From Burkholderia sp. WAC0059 (GTDB taxonomy: Bacteria > Pseudomonadota > Gammaproteobacteria > Burkholderiales > Burkholderiaceae), in contig NZ_PNEO01000006.1 of NCBI RefSeq assembly GCF_002870125.1, positions 124,001-188,000 on the forward strand: 64,000 nt of DNA, given 5' to 3'. Both the position numbers and the translations under genes were made by a program. Under the pieces are notes generated by a model. That model did not search any database. It had not been told where the DNA came from and was given only the letters and a program-made list of their open reading frames with translations. Below, one piece after another: positions 46,708-56,148 of this stretch (position 1 is its first letter; every line of letters begins with the position of its first letter).

Positions 46708-48365
46708 CCGTTCAGGCGACTAATGGGGGTGATCTGCTGCGGGTCGGTGCGCAGCTCGATCAGGGCCGCGACGCCGGCGCGCTGCGCGCGCTCGAACGCC
46801 GCGGGGAAGTCTTCGGTGCGTTCCACGCGCTCGGCATGGGCGCCGAACGCGCGCGCGAGCGCGAGGAAGTCCGGGTTGGCCAACTGCGTGGCCGAGACGC
46901 GGCCCGGGTATTCGCGTTCCTGGTGCATGCGGATCGTGCCGAGCATGCCGTTGTTCACGACGATCACGACGAGCGGTCCGCCGTACTGCATGGCCGTGGC
47001 CAGCTCCTGCGGGTACATCATGAAGCAGCCGTCGCCGGCGAAGCAGACGACGGTGCGCTGCGGGTCCTTGAGCTTGGCGGCGACGGCCGCCGGGAAGCCG
47101 TAGCCCATCGCGCCGTTGGTCGGCGCGAGCTCGGTGTGCTGGGTGCGATAGCGGTAGAAGCGGTGCACCCACACCGTGTAGTTGCCGGCGCCGTTCGCGA
47201 TCACGGCGTCGTCGGGCAGCACGTTGCTCAGGTACGCGACGACCTGTGCGAGGTCGACGCCCTTGAGTTCCGGGCTCGTCGGCTGCGGCGTGGAGTGGCC
47301 GACGTAGTCGGCGCGGGCCGCCTCGGTCCAGGCGCGCCAGGCCGGCGCCGCGACGGGTTCGAGCGAATCGAGCGCGCGCGCGAACGCGCTCAGGCCGGCG
47401 TTGATCGGCAGGCGGGCCTGATAGGTGCGTCCGAGTTCCTGCGGATCGGGGTGCACGTGCACGAGCGTCTGGCGCGTGACGGGGCTTTGCACGACGGTGT
47501 AGCCGGACGAGGTCGTTTCGGCGAGGCGCGAGCCGATCACGAGCAGCAGGTCCGCTTCGCGGGCGCGGTCCGCGAGTTTCGGCGAGACGCCGAGGCCGAG
47601 TTGGCCGACGTAGTGCGGATCGCGGTTGTCGAACAGGTCCTGGCGGCGGAACGAGGCTGCGACGGGCAGCGCGTTCGCGGTCGCGAAACGCTTGAGCGCG
47701 GCGCCTGCCTCGGCGTTCCAGCCCGTGCCGCCCACGACGACGAGCGGCCGGCTCGCGGCGGCGAGCAATTCGCGCAGCTCGCCCATCGCGGCCGGGTTGG
47801 GGGCGGCCTGGCTCACGCGCACGGGCGGCGCGTCGGTCACGACGGCGGAGCCGAACAGCACGTCCTCGGGCAGGGCGACGACGACCGGGCCCGGCCGCCC
47901 CGAGAGCGCGACGTTGAAGGCGTGCGCGACGATTTCCGGAATCCGCTCGATGGAGTCGATCTCCGTCGCCCATTTCGCGAGGCCGCCGAACATCTGCCGG
48001 TAATCGACCTCCTGGAAGGCGCCGCGGCCGAGAAAGCCGCTTTCGACCTGGCCGACGAACAGGATCATCGGCGTCGAGTCCTCGCGCGCGGTGTGCACGC
48101 CGTTGCTCGCGTGCGCCGAGCCCGGGCCGCGCGTGACGAAGCAGATGCCGGGCCGGCCGGTCAGCTTGCCGTAGGCGTCGGCCATGTTCGAGGCCGCGCC
48201 TTCGTGGCGCGTCACGATGGTTTTCACGCTCTTTGCGTCGTACAGCGCGTCGAGCACGGGCAGGTAGCTTTCGCCGGGTACGCAGTAGACGGTATCGACC
48301 GCGTTGCGCACGAGCGCGTCGACCAGTATTTGTCCGCCGTTACGCGGCTGTGCAGTTTCAGACAT
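46704..48365 (-). CDS. Thiamine-diphosphate-dependent enzyme, acetolactate-synthase-like
   Basis: The 553-residue protein has the three ThDP-enzyme domains. The PYR domain has catalytic Glu55 in RHEGAAS, the central domain has [13 protein letters not shown], and the PP domain has the GDG...NN cofactor motif in [16 protein letters not shown] and [14 protein letters not shown]. The family includes acetolactate synthases, carboligases and 2-oxoacid decarboxylases. Being beside an aldehyde dehydrogenase it may decarboxylate a 2-oxoacid to an aldehyde. The ATG at 48365 overlaps the transporter stop, favouring it over an upstream TTG. Confidence 0.87.
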   Translation of the reverse strand: MSETAQPRNGGQILVDALVRNAVDTVYCVPGESYLPVLDALYDAKSVKTIVTRHEGAASNMADAYGKLTGRPGICFVTRGPGSAHASNGVHTAREDSTPMILFVGQVESGFLGRGAFQEVDYRQMFGGLAKWATEIDSIERIPEIVAHAFNVALSGRPGPVVVALPEDVLFGSAVVTDAPPVRVSQAAPNPAAMGELRELLAAASRPLVVVGGTGWNAEAGAALKRFATANALPVAASFRRQDLFDNRDPHYVGQLGLGVSPKLADRAREADLLLVIGSRLAETTSSGYTVVQSPVTRQTLVHVHPDPQELGRTYQARLPINAGLSAFARALDSLEPVAAPAWRAWTEAARADYVGHSTPQPTSPELKGVDLAQVVAYLSNVLPDDAVIANGAGNYTVWVHRFYRYRTQHTELAPTNGAMGYGFPAAVAAKLKDPQRTVVCFAGDGCFMMYPQELATAMQYGGPLVVIVVNNGMLGTIRMHQEREYPGRVSATQLANPDFLALARAFGAHAERVERTEDFPAAFERAQRAGVAALIELRTDPQQITPISRLNG

Positions 48366-49599
48366 GGATTTCAAGCTCCTTGTTGCGGGTTTCCGGTAGG
48401 AACACGGCGACGACGAACACCAGCACGTACGACGCGGCGGCCCAGACGCCGATGGCGGGCGCGAGGCCGAGCGAGGCGCTCGTCAGGCCGACCGCGGCCG
48501 GCACGAGCGCGCCGACGCCGCGGCCGAAGTTGTACGAGAAGCCGCCGGCCGTGCCGCGGATCTGCGCGGGGAACAGCTCGGTGAAGCACGCGCCCATGCC
48601 CGAGACGATGCCCGACTGGAACAGGCCGAGCGGAAAGCCGAGCAGGAGCAGCGCGGGCATCGGCAGATGCAGCCGCGTGTAGGCCAGCACGGTCAGCGTG
48701 GCGCCAGCGGCCGACAGCGCGAAGGTGCGCCGCCGCCCGAGCGCGTCGCTCAGGTAGGCCATACCAATATAGCCGCAGAACGAGCCGAAGATGTTCACGG
48801 CGAGGTAGGCCGTGGTCACGTTGACCGTGAGGCTCTGCGTCTGGCGCAGGAACGTGACGAGCCAGGTGAGGATCGTGTAGTTGCCGCCGAGCGCGCCGGC
48901 AGCCATCAGCGAGGCCAGCAGCGTGCGGCCGAACACGCCGCGCGAGAAGATTAGCGCGAACGTGTGGAACATGCCGCTCTTCTCGCGGTAGTCGGCCGTG
49001 GCGGCGAACACCTCCGACTCCTCGATGTTGCGCCGCATCCAGACGACGAGCAGGCCCGGCACGAGGCCGACCAGAAACAGCGCGCGCCAGGCGGTGTGCT
49101 CGGGCAGCAGCCGGTAGAGCACCCAGTAGGCGAGGCCCGCGAACGCATAGCCGACGGGCCAGCCGCTCTGCACCGAGCCGACCGCGCGGCCGCGGATGCG
49201 CTTGTCGACGACCTCGCCGATCAGGATGGCGCCCGCGGCCCATTCGCCGCCGAAGCCGAGCCCCTGCAGGCTGCGGGTGAACAACAGTTCGTGGAAGCTG
49301 TGCGTGAAGGCCGAGAGGCCGGTGAAGAGCGAGAACCAGAGAATCGAGAGCTTGAGCACGCGCACGCGGCCGATGCGGTCGGCGAGCAGGCCGGAGATCA
49401 CGCCGCCGATGGCCGACGACACGAGCGCGGAGGTGCCGATCACGCCGGCCTGCGCTCTCGTCATGCCCCATATCGTCAGCAGCGTTGGAATGACGAAGGC
49501 GAAGAGCTGGACGTCCATGGCGTCGAGCGCCCAGCCGAAGAAGCATGCCCAGAACGTGCGGCGCTGGGTGGGAGCCATACTGCGATACCACGACTGCAT
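48358..49599 (-). CDS. MFS transporter, acid:proton symporter-like (AAHS/sialate-type)
   Basis: The 413-residue protein has twelve membrane helices. It begins RRTFWACFFGWALDAMDVQL, with the Asp-containing helix 1 (FGWALDAMD) characteristic of AAHS-type importers of aromatic acids, sialate and lactate. Motif A is ADRIGRVRVLKLSI, and GGEWAAGAILIGEVVDKRIRG is in helices 4-5. It heads the operon with the ThDP enzyme and aldehyde dehydrogenase and should import the operon's carboxylate substrate. Confidence 0.88.
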   Translation of the reverse strand: MQSWYRSMAPTQRRTFWACFFGWALDAMDVQLFAFVIPTLLTIWGMTRAQAGVIGTSALVSSAIGGVISGLLADRIGRVRVLKLSILWFSLFTGLSAFTHSFHELLFTRSLQGLGFGGEWAAGAILIGEVVDKRIRGRAVGSVQSGWPVGYAFAGLAYWVLYRLLPEHTAWRALFLVGLVPGLLVVWMRRNIEESEVFAATADYREKSGMFHTFALIFSRGVFGRTLLASLMAAGALGGNYTILTWLVTFLRQTQSLTVNVTTAYLAVNIFGSFCGYIGMAYLSDALGRRRTFALSAAGATLTVLAYTRLHLPMPALLLLGFPLGLFQSGIVSGMGACFTELFPAQIRGTAGGFSYNFGRGVGALVPAAVGLTSASLGLAPAIGVWAAASYVLVFVVAVFLPETRNKELEIHV

Positions 49600-49974
49600 G
49601 AACTTGATCTCCTTGATGCCACGGCTTTTTTTGTCCCTATACCCCGAAAGCTCTTGCGTGGCGCCTTTTAGCGAGCTGAAAGTATGAACGCAACGATGTG
49701 GTGGCTCATGGCGCGCAGCGCATATCAGCTATGACGCCGATGTCGCCGTTGCAATGATAGGGGAGGACGCGCATCGCCTCAGCGGGGGAGGCAGGCCGGG
49801 CGCCGGGAAACGGCTCGCCGCAAGCCGCTATTGCTATATATGGAGTTGCAGGGGCCGGCCGGGAGCGAGGCGCCGGCTTTCCGGGCCCCTGCGGGTCGGT
49901 CTCCGACGAGTGGGTCCGATGCCCCGGTCCGGCGGCGGGGGCGGACGAGCCGGGGCGGATGCGCGGCGGCTCGC
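49600..49974. other. Intergenic region between MFS operon and flavin monooxygenase
   Basis: About 375 bases with no supportable gene. It should hold the promoter of the minus-strand MFS operon. A 9-bp GC-rich stem GCAGGGGCC/GGCCCCTGC (49848-49892) encloses a further GC-rich dyad but lacks a T-run; it may end transcription of the minus-strand monooxygenase gene. A TATATATGG A+T patch lies at about 49835-49843. Confidence 0.4.
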
Positions 49975-51045
49975 TTATCGCGCGAGGAGCGCCCGCACGC
50001 GCGGGATCACTTCTTCGGCAAACGTCCGCATGTCCGCCTCGAACGGCTGGAACTGCAGCATGAAGAGTTCGATGCCCGCGCGATGGAACGCGGCGATGCG
50101 CTGCGCCACGGTGTCGTGACTGCCGACGAGGCCGGCCGCCGTGCCACCGTTCGAGCCGACGCGCGGCGTCTGCGCGAAGGTCTGGAACATGACTGCCTTC
50201 GGATCGGTGTTGGCCTGCTGGCGCTGGCGCACCGACGCATCCTTCGTCGCCAGTTCGAACAGGTGCGAGAGGTGCCGGCCGGCGGCTTCGTCCGTCTCGC
50301 GCGAGATGACGAACGCGGACAGCCCGAAGTTCAGCGGCGCGAGCGGCACCGGATGCGTCGGCCGTGCCCGCGCGGACACGTCGGCGATCAGGCGCTTCAC
50401 GTCGTCGAGCGGCTGGCCGTTGATGAACCAGACGTCGCCCTTGTCGGCGACGAGTTGGCGCGCGGGCTCCGATTCGCCGCCCACGTAGATGCGCGGACGC
50501 GCGCGGAACGGATCGGCCGGGCGCAGCACGTAGTCGTCGACATGAAAGTGCTGCCCGTCGAAGGTCGTGCGCTCGCCGCGCAGCAGCGAATCGACGACCG
50601 TGATCCATTCGCGGCCGTACGCGTAGCGCGCGTCGTGGTCGTCGAAGCCGATGCCGGCGCGTTCGAGCTCGGGGCGGTTCCACGCGTTCACGAGATTGAC
50701 CGCGAAGCGCCCGCCGCTGATGTGCTCGATCTGCTGCGCCATCTTCGCGAGCACGACGGGGTGATAGAGGTACGGCTTGATGGCCGCGATGATCTCGATG
50801 CGCGAGGTCAGCGCCGCGAGCGCGGCCGACGCGGTCCACGCCTCGAGCTGGTCGCGCTCGCCGTCGTGCGGGTTGATCGTGTGCTGGGCGACGAGCACGG
50901 AGTCGTAGCCGAGACGCTCGGCCTCGAGCACGAGCGCGCGGTTGCGGGCCCACGACGCGTCGTAGGGCTCGTCCGGGTCCTGAAGCGCGGCGCGGCTGCC
51001 GTGAACCAGCGCCCAGATGCCGAAGCGGGGAAACGTGGCGGACAT
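49975..51045 (-). CDS. LLM class flavin-dependent monooxygenase (alkanesulfonate/dimethylsulfone type)
   Basis: The 356-residue TIM-barrel enzyme is a bacterial luciferase-like monooxygenase using FMNH2. Typical stretches are RNRALVLEAERLGYDSVLVA, EIIAAIKPYLYHPVVLAKMA, HISGGRFAVNLVNAWNRPEL and RPRIYVGGESEPARQLVADK. This is closest to SsuD/SfnG-type enzymes that cleave C-S bonds of sulfonates or sulfones. It is divergent from a sulfonate-binding protein gene across 180 bases, supporting a role in organosulfur use. No flavin reductase gene (ssuE) is adjacent. Confidence 0.88.
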   Translation of the reverse strand: MSATFPRFGIWALVHGSRAALQDPDEPYDASWARNRALVLEAERLGYDSVLVAQHTINPHDGERDQLEAWTASAALAALTSRIEIIAAIKPYLYHPVVLAKMAQQIEHISGGRFAVNLVNAWNRPELERAGIGFDDHDARYAYGREWITVVDSLLRGERTTFDGQHFHVDDYVLRPADPFRARPRIYVGGESEPARQLVADKGDVWFINGQPLDDVKRLIADVSARARPTHPVPLAPLNFGLSAFVISRETDEAAGRHLSHLFELATKDASVRQRQQANTDPKAVMFQTFAQTPRVGSNGGTAAGLVGSHDTVAQRIAAFHRAGIELFMLQFQPFEADMRTFAEEVIPRVRALLAR

Positions 51046-51225
51046 GTCGGTGTTTTCTGCTGAAGCGGAGGCAAAGGGAACTGGGCATCATGCCTCAATC
51101 CCTGCGTTGCGCCGCGGCTTGCCGATCGAATTTATCCCGCTATCGTTCGATGAAATCGGCATTTGGACGTCTTCCCCGATTCAGTAGACTCGGGCGCTCG
51201 ACTTTTCCGACGCTCATTCACGTCC

Positions 51226-52251
51226 ATGGACCTTTCATCTTTTTCGCGGCGCCTTTTATCGCGCGCTTCATTGCTCGCCTCGTTGCGCTCCCCGCGCCGC
51301 TGGCTCGCCTTTTTCTGCGCCGCTACGATCCTTTCGCTCGGCCTCGCGTCGCCGGGCGCGGCCTTCGCGCGCGAGACGGTTTCGATCAGCTATCAGCGTT
51401 CCTCGACGCTTTTCATCATCCTGAAGCGTAACGGCGAGCTCGAGAAGCGGCTCAACGCGCTCGGCTACGACGTGAGCTGGCACGAGTTCTCGACCGGCCT
51501 GCTGCAGTCGATCAACGCGGGCAGCGTCGACCTGCATTCGGACGTCGCCGATGCGTTCGCGCTCTTCACGCAGGCGGCGAACGCGCCGCTCACCTACTAC
51601 GCCGAGGAGACCTCCGCGCCCTCGGCGCAGGCGATCATCGTGCCGGCCAACTCGTCGATCCACACGGTGGCGGACCTGAGAGGCAAGCGCGTCGCCGTCT
51701 CCCAGGGCTCGGGCTGCAACTTCCTGCTGCTGGCCGCGCTCAAGCGCGCGGGGCTGACGATCAAGGACATCCAGGTGCGCTACCTCGAAGCGCCCGACGC
51801 GATGGCCGCGTTTCGCGGCGGCGACGTCGACGCCTGGGTGATCTGGGACCCGTTCCTCGCGGACGAAGAACAGCAGGGGCACGTGCGCGTGGTGGCCGAC
51901 GGCTCCAACGGCCTCGCGCAGTACAACCGCTTCTACATGGCGACGACCTCGTTCGCCGACAAGCATCCGGACGTGCTGGCCGTCGTGTTCGACGAGTTGC
52001 GCAAGACCGGCCAGTGGGTCAAGGCGCATCCGCAGGACGCCGCGCAGATCCTGAGTCCGCTCTGGGGCAACCTGCCCGTGCCGACCGTCGAGCTGGCAAA
52101 CAGCCGGCGCAGCTACGACATCGTGCCGGTACGGCGCGATGCGCTCGCGGAACAGCAGCGCATCGCCACGACCTACTATCAGGCCGGCCTGATTCCGGCC
52201 CCGCTCAAGGCGACGGACATCCGGATCTGGACGCCGCCGCCGGCGAAGTGA
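51226..52251 (+). CDS. Aliphatic sulfonate ABC transporter substrate-binding protein (SsuA-like)
   Basis: The 341-residue protein has an Arg-rich N-terminus and signal helix (cleavage about residue 46, after AAFA), then the SsuA fold. Family stretches are SISYQRSSTLFIILKRNGEL, GLLQSINAGSVDLHSDVADA, LRGKRVAVSQGSGCNFLLLA and FRGGDVDAWVIWDPFLADEE. It binds sulfonates for import. ATG 51226 is chosen because the open frame before it lacks signal-peptide character. No permease or ATPase gene follows; a terminator ends the unit, so it must use transporter parts encoded elsewhere. Confidence 0.88.
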   Translation: MDLSSFSRRLLSRASLLASLRSPRRWLAFFCAATILSLGLASPGAAFARETVSISYQRSSTLFIILKRNGELEKRLNALGYDVSWHEFSTGLLQSINAGSVDLHSDVADAFALFTQAANAPLTYYAEETSAPSAQAIIVPANSSIHTVADLRGKRVAVSQGSGCNFLLLAALKRAGLTIKDIQVRYLEAPDAMAAFRGGDVDAWVIWDPFLADEEQQGHVRVVADGSNGLAQYNRFYMATTSFADKHPDVLAVVFDELRKTGQWVKAHPQDAAQILSPLWGNLPVPTVELANSRRSYDIVPVRRDALAEQQRIATTYYQAGLIPAPLKATDIRIWTPPPAK

Positions 52252-52271
52252 GAAGCGAGGTTTGCACCGGG

Positions 52272-52298
52272 CGCCGCGGTTCGCGGCGTCATTTTTTT
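52272..52298 (+). terminator. Terminator after sulfonate-binding protein gene
   Basis: CGCCGCG (52272-52278) and CGCGGCG (52282-52288) form a stem with a 3-base loop, followed by TCA and seven T residues (52292-52298). It lies 21 bases after the stop codon and isolates this gene as a single-cistron unit. Confidence 0.85.
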
Positions 52299-52947
52299 GC
52301 CTTTCTTTTTTCGATCAGGGCTGCGACGCTTTCGAAAAAGTAGCGTTCGCCTTCCATTCGGCGCGCAGCGCTCCGACGATCGGCTTTCGTTTCGCGGCTT
52401 TTCATGCTGTGCTGCAGCATCGCGCGATGCGGCGCTCGACGGCGCGAACGGCGTTGCGTCCGGACCCGAATACTTCGTAATAAAAAATTCGCACGCCTGC
52501 CACGGCCGGCACGGCATCCTCGTCGATGTCGTGCAAAGTCTTGCTGCGACCGGCGATGAGGCATGACGGTGTCCTCACGTTCTGGCCGGCGCGGGCATCG
52601 ATCGGGCAGCGATTGATTTGTGACCGATAGCGTATTTGGATCAGTTTGTGTACATTCGCGTTTTGTTCGTTCCGACGCATGCTGCATGGCCCACAGCCTT
52701 TGCTGACAAGGCTGCCAGCCAACAGCCAGTTTCGGGACAACTCTCGGGTTTTTGCGTTGTTCATGCCGCTGCACGATTTCGACATAATGAAGACCGAGCC
52801 TAAGACCAAGCCTCTGGCCAAGCCAGGCCTTACCGGGGAATCGCCCGTCCGCGCGGACGGCGGTAGCCCGAATTCCCTGCGCCGTCGCGCCTGCGTGCCG
52901 CCTTCCGGGCGTCGCCTTCGTTCCGCTCCCGCCGCAGGGGAGCGCCG
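52299..52947 (+). other. Long leader/intergenic region before RND pump operon
   Basis: About 650 bases with lower G+C than neighbours at 52299-52770 and no supportable gene. A+T-rich patches at 52480-52490 (TAATAAAAAATT) and 52782-52792 (CGACATAATG) are possible promoter elements. No TetR, MarR or two-component regulator gene is next to the pump, so regulation presumably acts through this leader. The pump start has GGGGAG at 52937-52942. Confidence 0.4.
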
Positions 52948-55900
52948 ATGATCGCACTGGTTCGCATTGCCTTACGCAGGCCCTATACCTTCGTCGTACT
53001 GGCTATTTTCATTCTGATCATCGGGCCGCTCGCGGCGCTCAGAACGCCGACCGACATCTTCCCCAACATCGGCATTCCCGTCATCAGCGTGGTCTGGCAG
53101 TACACGGGCCTGCCGCCGGACCAGATGGCCGGGCGCATCACCTCGCCGTTCGAGCGCACGCTGACGACGACGGTGAACGACGTCGAGCACATCGAGGCGG
53201 AATCGGTCGCGGGCTTCGGCATCATCAAGATCTTCTTTCAGCCGGGCGTGAACATCGCCACGGCCAACGCCCAGGTCACGGCGGTCGCGCAGACGCAGTT
53301 GAGGCAACTGCCGCCCGGCACGACGCCGCCGCTGATCCTCAACTACAACGCTTCGACGGTGCCGATCATCCAGCTCGCGCTTTCCGGGCGCGGGCTGTCC
53401 GAGCAGGCGCTCGGCGACCTCGGGCTGAACACGATCCGCCCGGCGCTGACCACCGTGGCGGGCTCGGCGATCCCTTACCCGTTCGGCGGCAAGACGCGCG
53501 AGGTGCAGATCGACCTCGACCCGACCGCCATGCAGGAGCGCGGCCTCTCGGCCGTGGACGTCGCCAACGCGCTGGCGGACCAGAACCTGCTCACGCCGAT
53601 CGGCACCGAGAAGATCGGCGACTACGAGTACACGCTGCAGCTCAACAACGCGCCCGGCGCCATCAGCGCGCTCGGCGACCTGCCCATCAAGGCGGTCAAC
53701 GGCACCACGGTCTACATGCGCGACGTGGCGAACGTGCGCGACGGCAACCCGCCGCAGACCAACATCGTCAACGTGAACGGGCACCGCTCGGTGCTGATGT
53801 CGGTGCTCAAGAACGGCTCGGTCTCGACCCTGGCCATCATCTCGGGCATCAAGGACCGCATCGCGGAGTACAAGTCGTCGTGGCCCGACAACCTGCGCAT
53901 CGACCCGATCGGCGACCAGTCGCTGTTCGTGCGCGCGGCCATCACGGGCGTGGCGCGCGAAGGCGTGATCGCGGCCGCGCTGACGAGCCTGATGATCCTG
54001 CTGTTCCTCGGTAGCTGGCGCTCCACGGTCATCATCGCCACCTCGATCCCGCTCGCGATTCTCGGCTCGATCACGGCGCTCTCGGCGATCGGCGAGACGC
54101 TCAACATCATGACGCTCGGCGGGCTCGCGCTCGCGGTGGGCATTCTCGTCGACGACGCGACCGTGACGATCGAGAACATCAACTGGCACCTCGAGCACGG
54201 CAAGCCGGTGGAGACCGCGATTCTCGACGGCGCGGCGCAGATCGTGACGCCGGCGTTCGTCTCGCTGCTCTGCATCTGCATCGTGTTCGTGCCGATGTTC
54301 TTCCTGAACGGCGTCGCGGGCTTCCTGTTCGTGCCGATGGCCGAGGCCGTGATCTTCGCGATGATCTCGTCGTTCATCCTCTCGCGTACGCTCGTGCCGA
54401 CGATGGCGAAGTACCTGCTGCGCCAGCACGAGGCCCACGAGGAGGGTCACGAGGCGAAGCCGGCCGGCGGGCCGCTCGGGCGCTTCCAGCGCGGCTTCGA
54501 GGCGCGCTTCGAGCGCGTGCGCGTCGGCTACCGCGGCCTGCTCACGCTCGCGCTCGCGAACCCGAAGCGCTTCGTGCCCGGCTTCCTCTGCTTCGTGCTG
54601 CTGTCGTTCCTGCTCGTGCCGATGCTCGGCCGCAACTTCTTCCCCGCGGTGGACGCCGGCCAGATCCTGATGCACGTGCGCGTGCCGGTGGGCTTTCGCG
54701 TCGAGCGCACCGCGCAGATCTTCGCCGACGTCGAGGACAAGATCCGCACCATCATTCCGCCGTCCGATCTCGGCACGGTGGTGGACAACATCGGCCTGCC
54801 GGTCAGCGGCATCAACATCGCGTACAACAACACCGGCACGATCGGCACGCAGGACGGCGACATCCAGCTCGCGCTCAACGAGGGCCATCGCCCGACTGCC
54901 GACTACGTGCGCCGGATGCGCGAGGTGCTGCCGCGCGCGTTCCCGGGCGTGACGTTCTCGTTCCCGCCGGCCGACATCATCAGCCAGATCCTGAACTTCG
55001 GCTCGCCCGCGCCGATCGACCTGCAGGTGCGCGGCAACGACCTCGACGCCAACTTCGCCTACGCGAACCGGCTGCTGGACCAGATTCGCCGCGTGCCCGG
55101 CGTCGTCGACGCGCGCATCGAGCAGTCGCAGGCCAACCAGACGTTCGACGTCGACGTGGACCGTACCCAGGCGCAACTGCTCGGCATCACCGAGGCCGAC
55201 GTGACCAACAGCCTCGTCGTGAACCTCGCCGGCTCGAGCCAGGTGGCGCCGACCTACTGGCTCAACGGGGCGAACGGCATCACCTACCCGATCGTGATCC
55301 AGACGCCGCAGTACACGCTCGATTCGCTCGCGGCGCTGCGCAACCTGCCGATCACGGCGGCGAACGATTCGAGCGGCGACCCGCAGGTGCTCGGCGGCAT
55401 CGCGACGGTCAGGCGCACGGCGACCAACGAGGTCGTGAGCCAGTACAACATCCAGCCGATGGTCGAAATCTTCGCGGCGACCCAGGACCGCGATCTCGGC
55501 GGCGTGGCCTCGGACATCCAGCGCATCATTCGCAACAACGCGGGCGCGCTGCCGCGCGGCGCGCACGTCGAGCTGCTGGGCCAGGTGCAGACCATGAACA
55601 CCGCCTTCGCGGGCATGCTGTTCGGGCTGCTCGGCGCGATCGTGCTGATCTATCTGCTCATCGTCGTGAACTTCCAGTCGTGGCTCGACCCGTTCGTGAT
55701 CGTGATGGCGCTGCCCGCCGCGCTGGCCGGCATCGTCTGGATGCTGTTCGCCACGCACACCACGCTCTCGGTCCCGGCGCTGACGGGCGCGATCATGTGC
55801 ATGGGGGTGGCGACGGCCAACTCGATTCTGGTCGTGAGCTTCTGCCGCGAGCGGCTCGCGGAGCACGGCGACCCCGTGCGCGCCGCGCTCGAGGCCGGCT

Positions 55901-56148
55901 TCACGCGTTTCCGCCCCGTGCTGATGACGGCGCTCGCGATGATCATCGGCATGCTGCCGATGGCGCTCGCGCTCGGCGAGGGCGGCGAACAGAACGCGCC
56001 GCTCGGGCGCGCGGTGATCGGCGGCCTGATGTTCGCCACGGTCGCCTCGCTGCTGTTCGTGCCGGTGGTGTTCAGCATTGTCCACTTGCGCGACGCTCGC
56101 GCGGCGGAATCGAATTCTGCTTCTGGAGGATCTGAAAATGTCGTCTGA
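52948..56148 (+). CDS. RND efflux transporter, inner-membrane pump (HAE1/heavy-metal-like AcrB family)
   Basis: The 1066-residue pump has the duplicated RND layout: membrane helix 1 at the N-terminus, two large periplasmic loops, and two bundles of membrane helices. The proton-relay acids are Asp402 and Asp403 in ILVDDATVTIEN, and the second half has TGAIMCMGVATANSILVVSF. The DIFPNIGIPVISVVWQYTG opening and the early GMPPDQM-like GLPPDQMAGRI segment match HAE1-type multidrug pumps found in Burkholderia. The stop overlaps the adaptor gene start by 11 bases. It is followed by adaptor and outer-membrane genes in the order pump-adaptor-OMF, less common than adaptor first. Confidence 0.93.
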   Translation: MIALVRIALRRPYTFVVLAIFILIIGPLAALRTPTDIFPNIGIPVISVVWQYTGLPPDQMAGRITSPFERTLTTTVNDVEHIEAESVAGFGIIKIFFQPGVNIATANAQVTAVAQTQLRQLPPGTTPPLILNYNASTVPIIQLALSGRGLSEQALGDLGLNTIRPALTTVAGSAIPYPFGGKTREVQIDLDPTAMQERGLSAVDVANALADQNLLTPIGTEKIGDYEYTLQLNNAPGAISALGDLPIKAVNGTTVYMRDVANVRDGNPPQTNIVNVNGHRSVLMSVLKNGSVSTLAIISGIKDRIAEYKSSWPDNLRIDPIGDQSLFVRAAITGVAREGVIAAALTSLMILLFLGSWRSTVIIATSIPLAILGSITALSAIGETLNIMTLGGLALAVGILVDDATVTIENINWHLEHGKPVETAILDGAAQIVTPAFVSLLCICIVFVPMFFLNGVAGFLFVPMAEAVIFAMISSFILSRTLVPTMAKYLLRQHEAHEEGHEAKPAGGPLGRFQRGFEARFERVRVGYRGLLTLALANPKRFVPGFLCFVLLSFLLVPMLGRNFFPAVDAGQILMHVRVPVGFRVERTAQIFADVEDKIRTIIPPSDLGTVVDNIGLPVSGINIAYNNTGTIGTQDGDIQLALNEGHRPTADYVRRMREVLPRAFPGVTFSFPPADIISQILNFGSPAPIDLQVRGNDLDANFAYANRLLDQIRRVPGVVDARIEQSQANQTFDVDVDRTQAQLLGITEADVTNSLVVNLAGSSQVAPTYWLNGANGITYPIVIQTPQYTLDSLAALRNLPITAANDSSGDPQVLGGIATVRRTATNEVVSQYNIQPMVEIFAATQDRDLGGVASDIQRIIRNNAGALPRGAHVELLGQVQTMNTAFAGMLFGLLGAIVLIYLLIVVNFQSWLDPFVIVMALPAALAGIVWMLFATHTTLSVPALTGAIMCMGVATANSILVVSFCRERLAEHGDPVRAALEAGFTRFRPVLMTALAMIIGMLPMALALGEGGEQNAPLGRAVIGGLMFATVASLLFVPVVFSIVHLRDARAAESNSASGGSENVV

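Noticed and set aside
49848..49892. GC-rich hairpin considered as an intrinsic terminator or attachment site
   Set aside because: No T-run on either side and no duplicate elsewhere in the window; left as an unassigned dyad.
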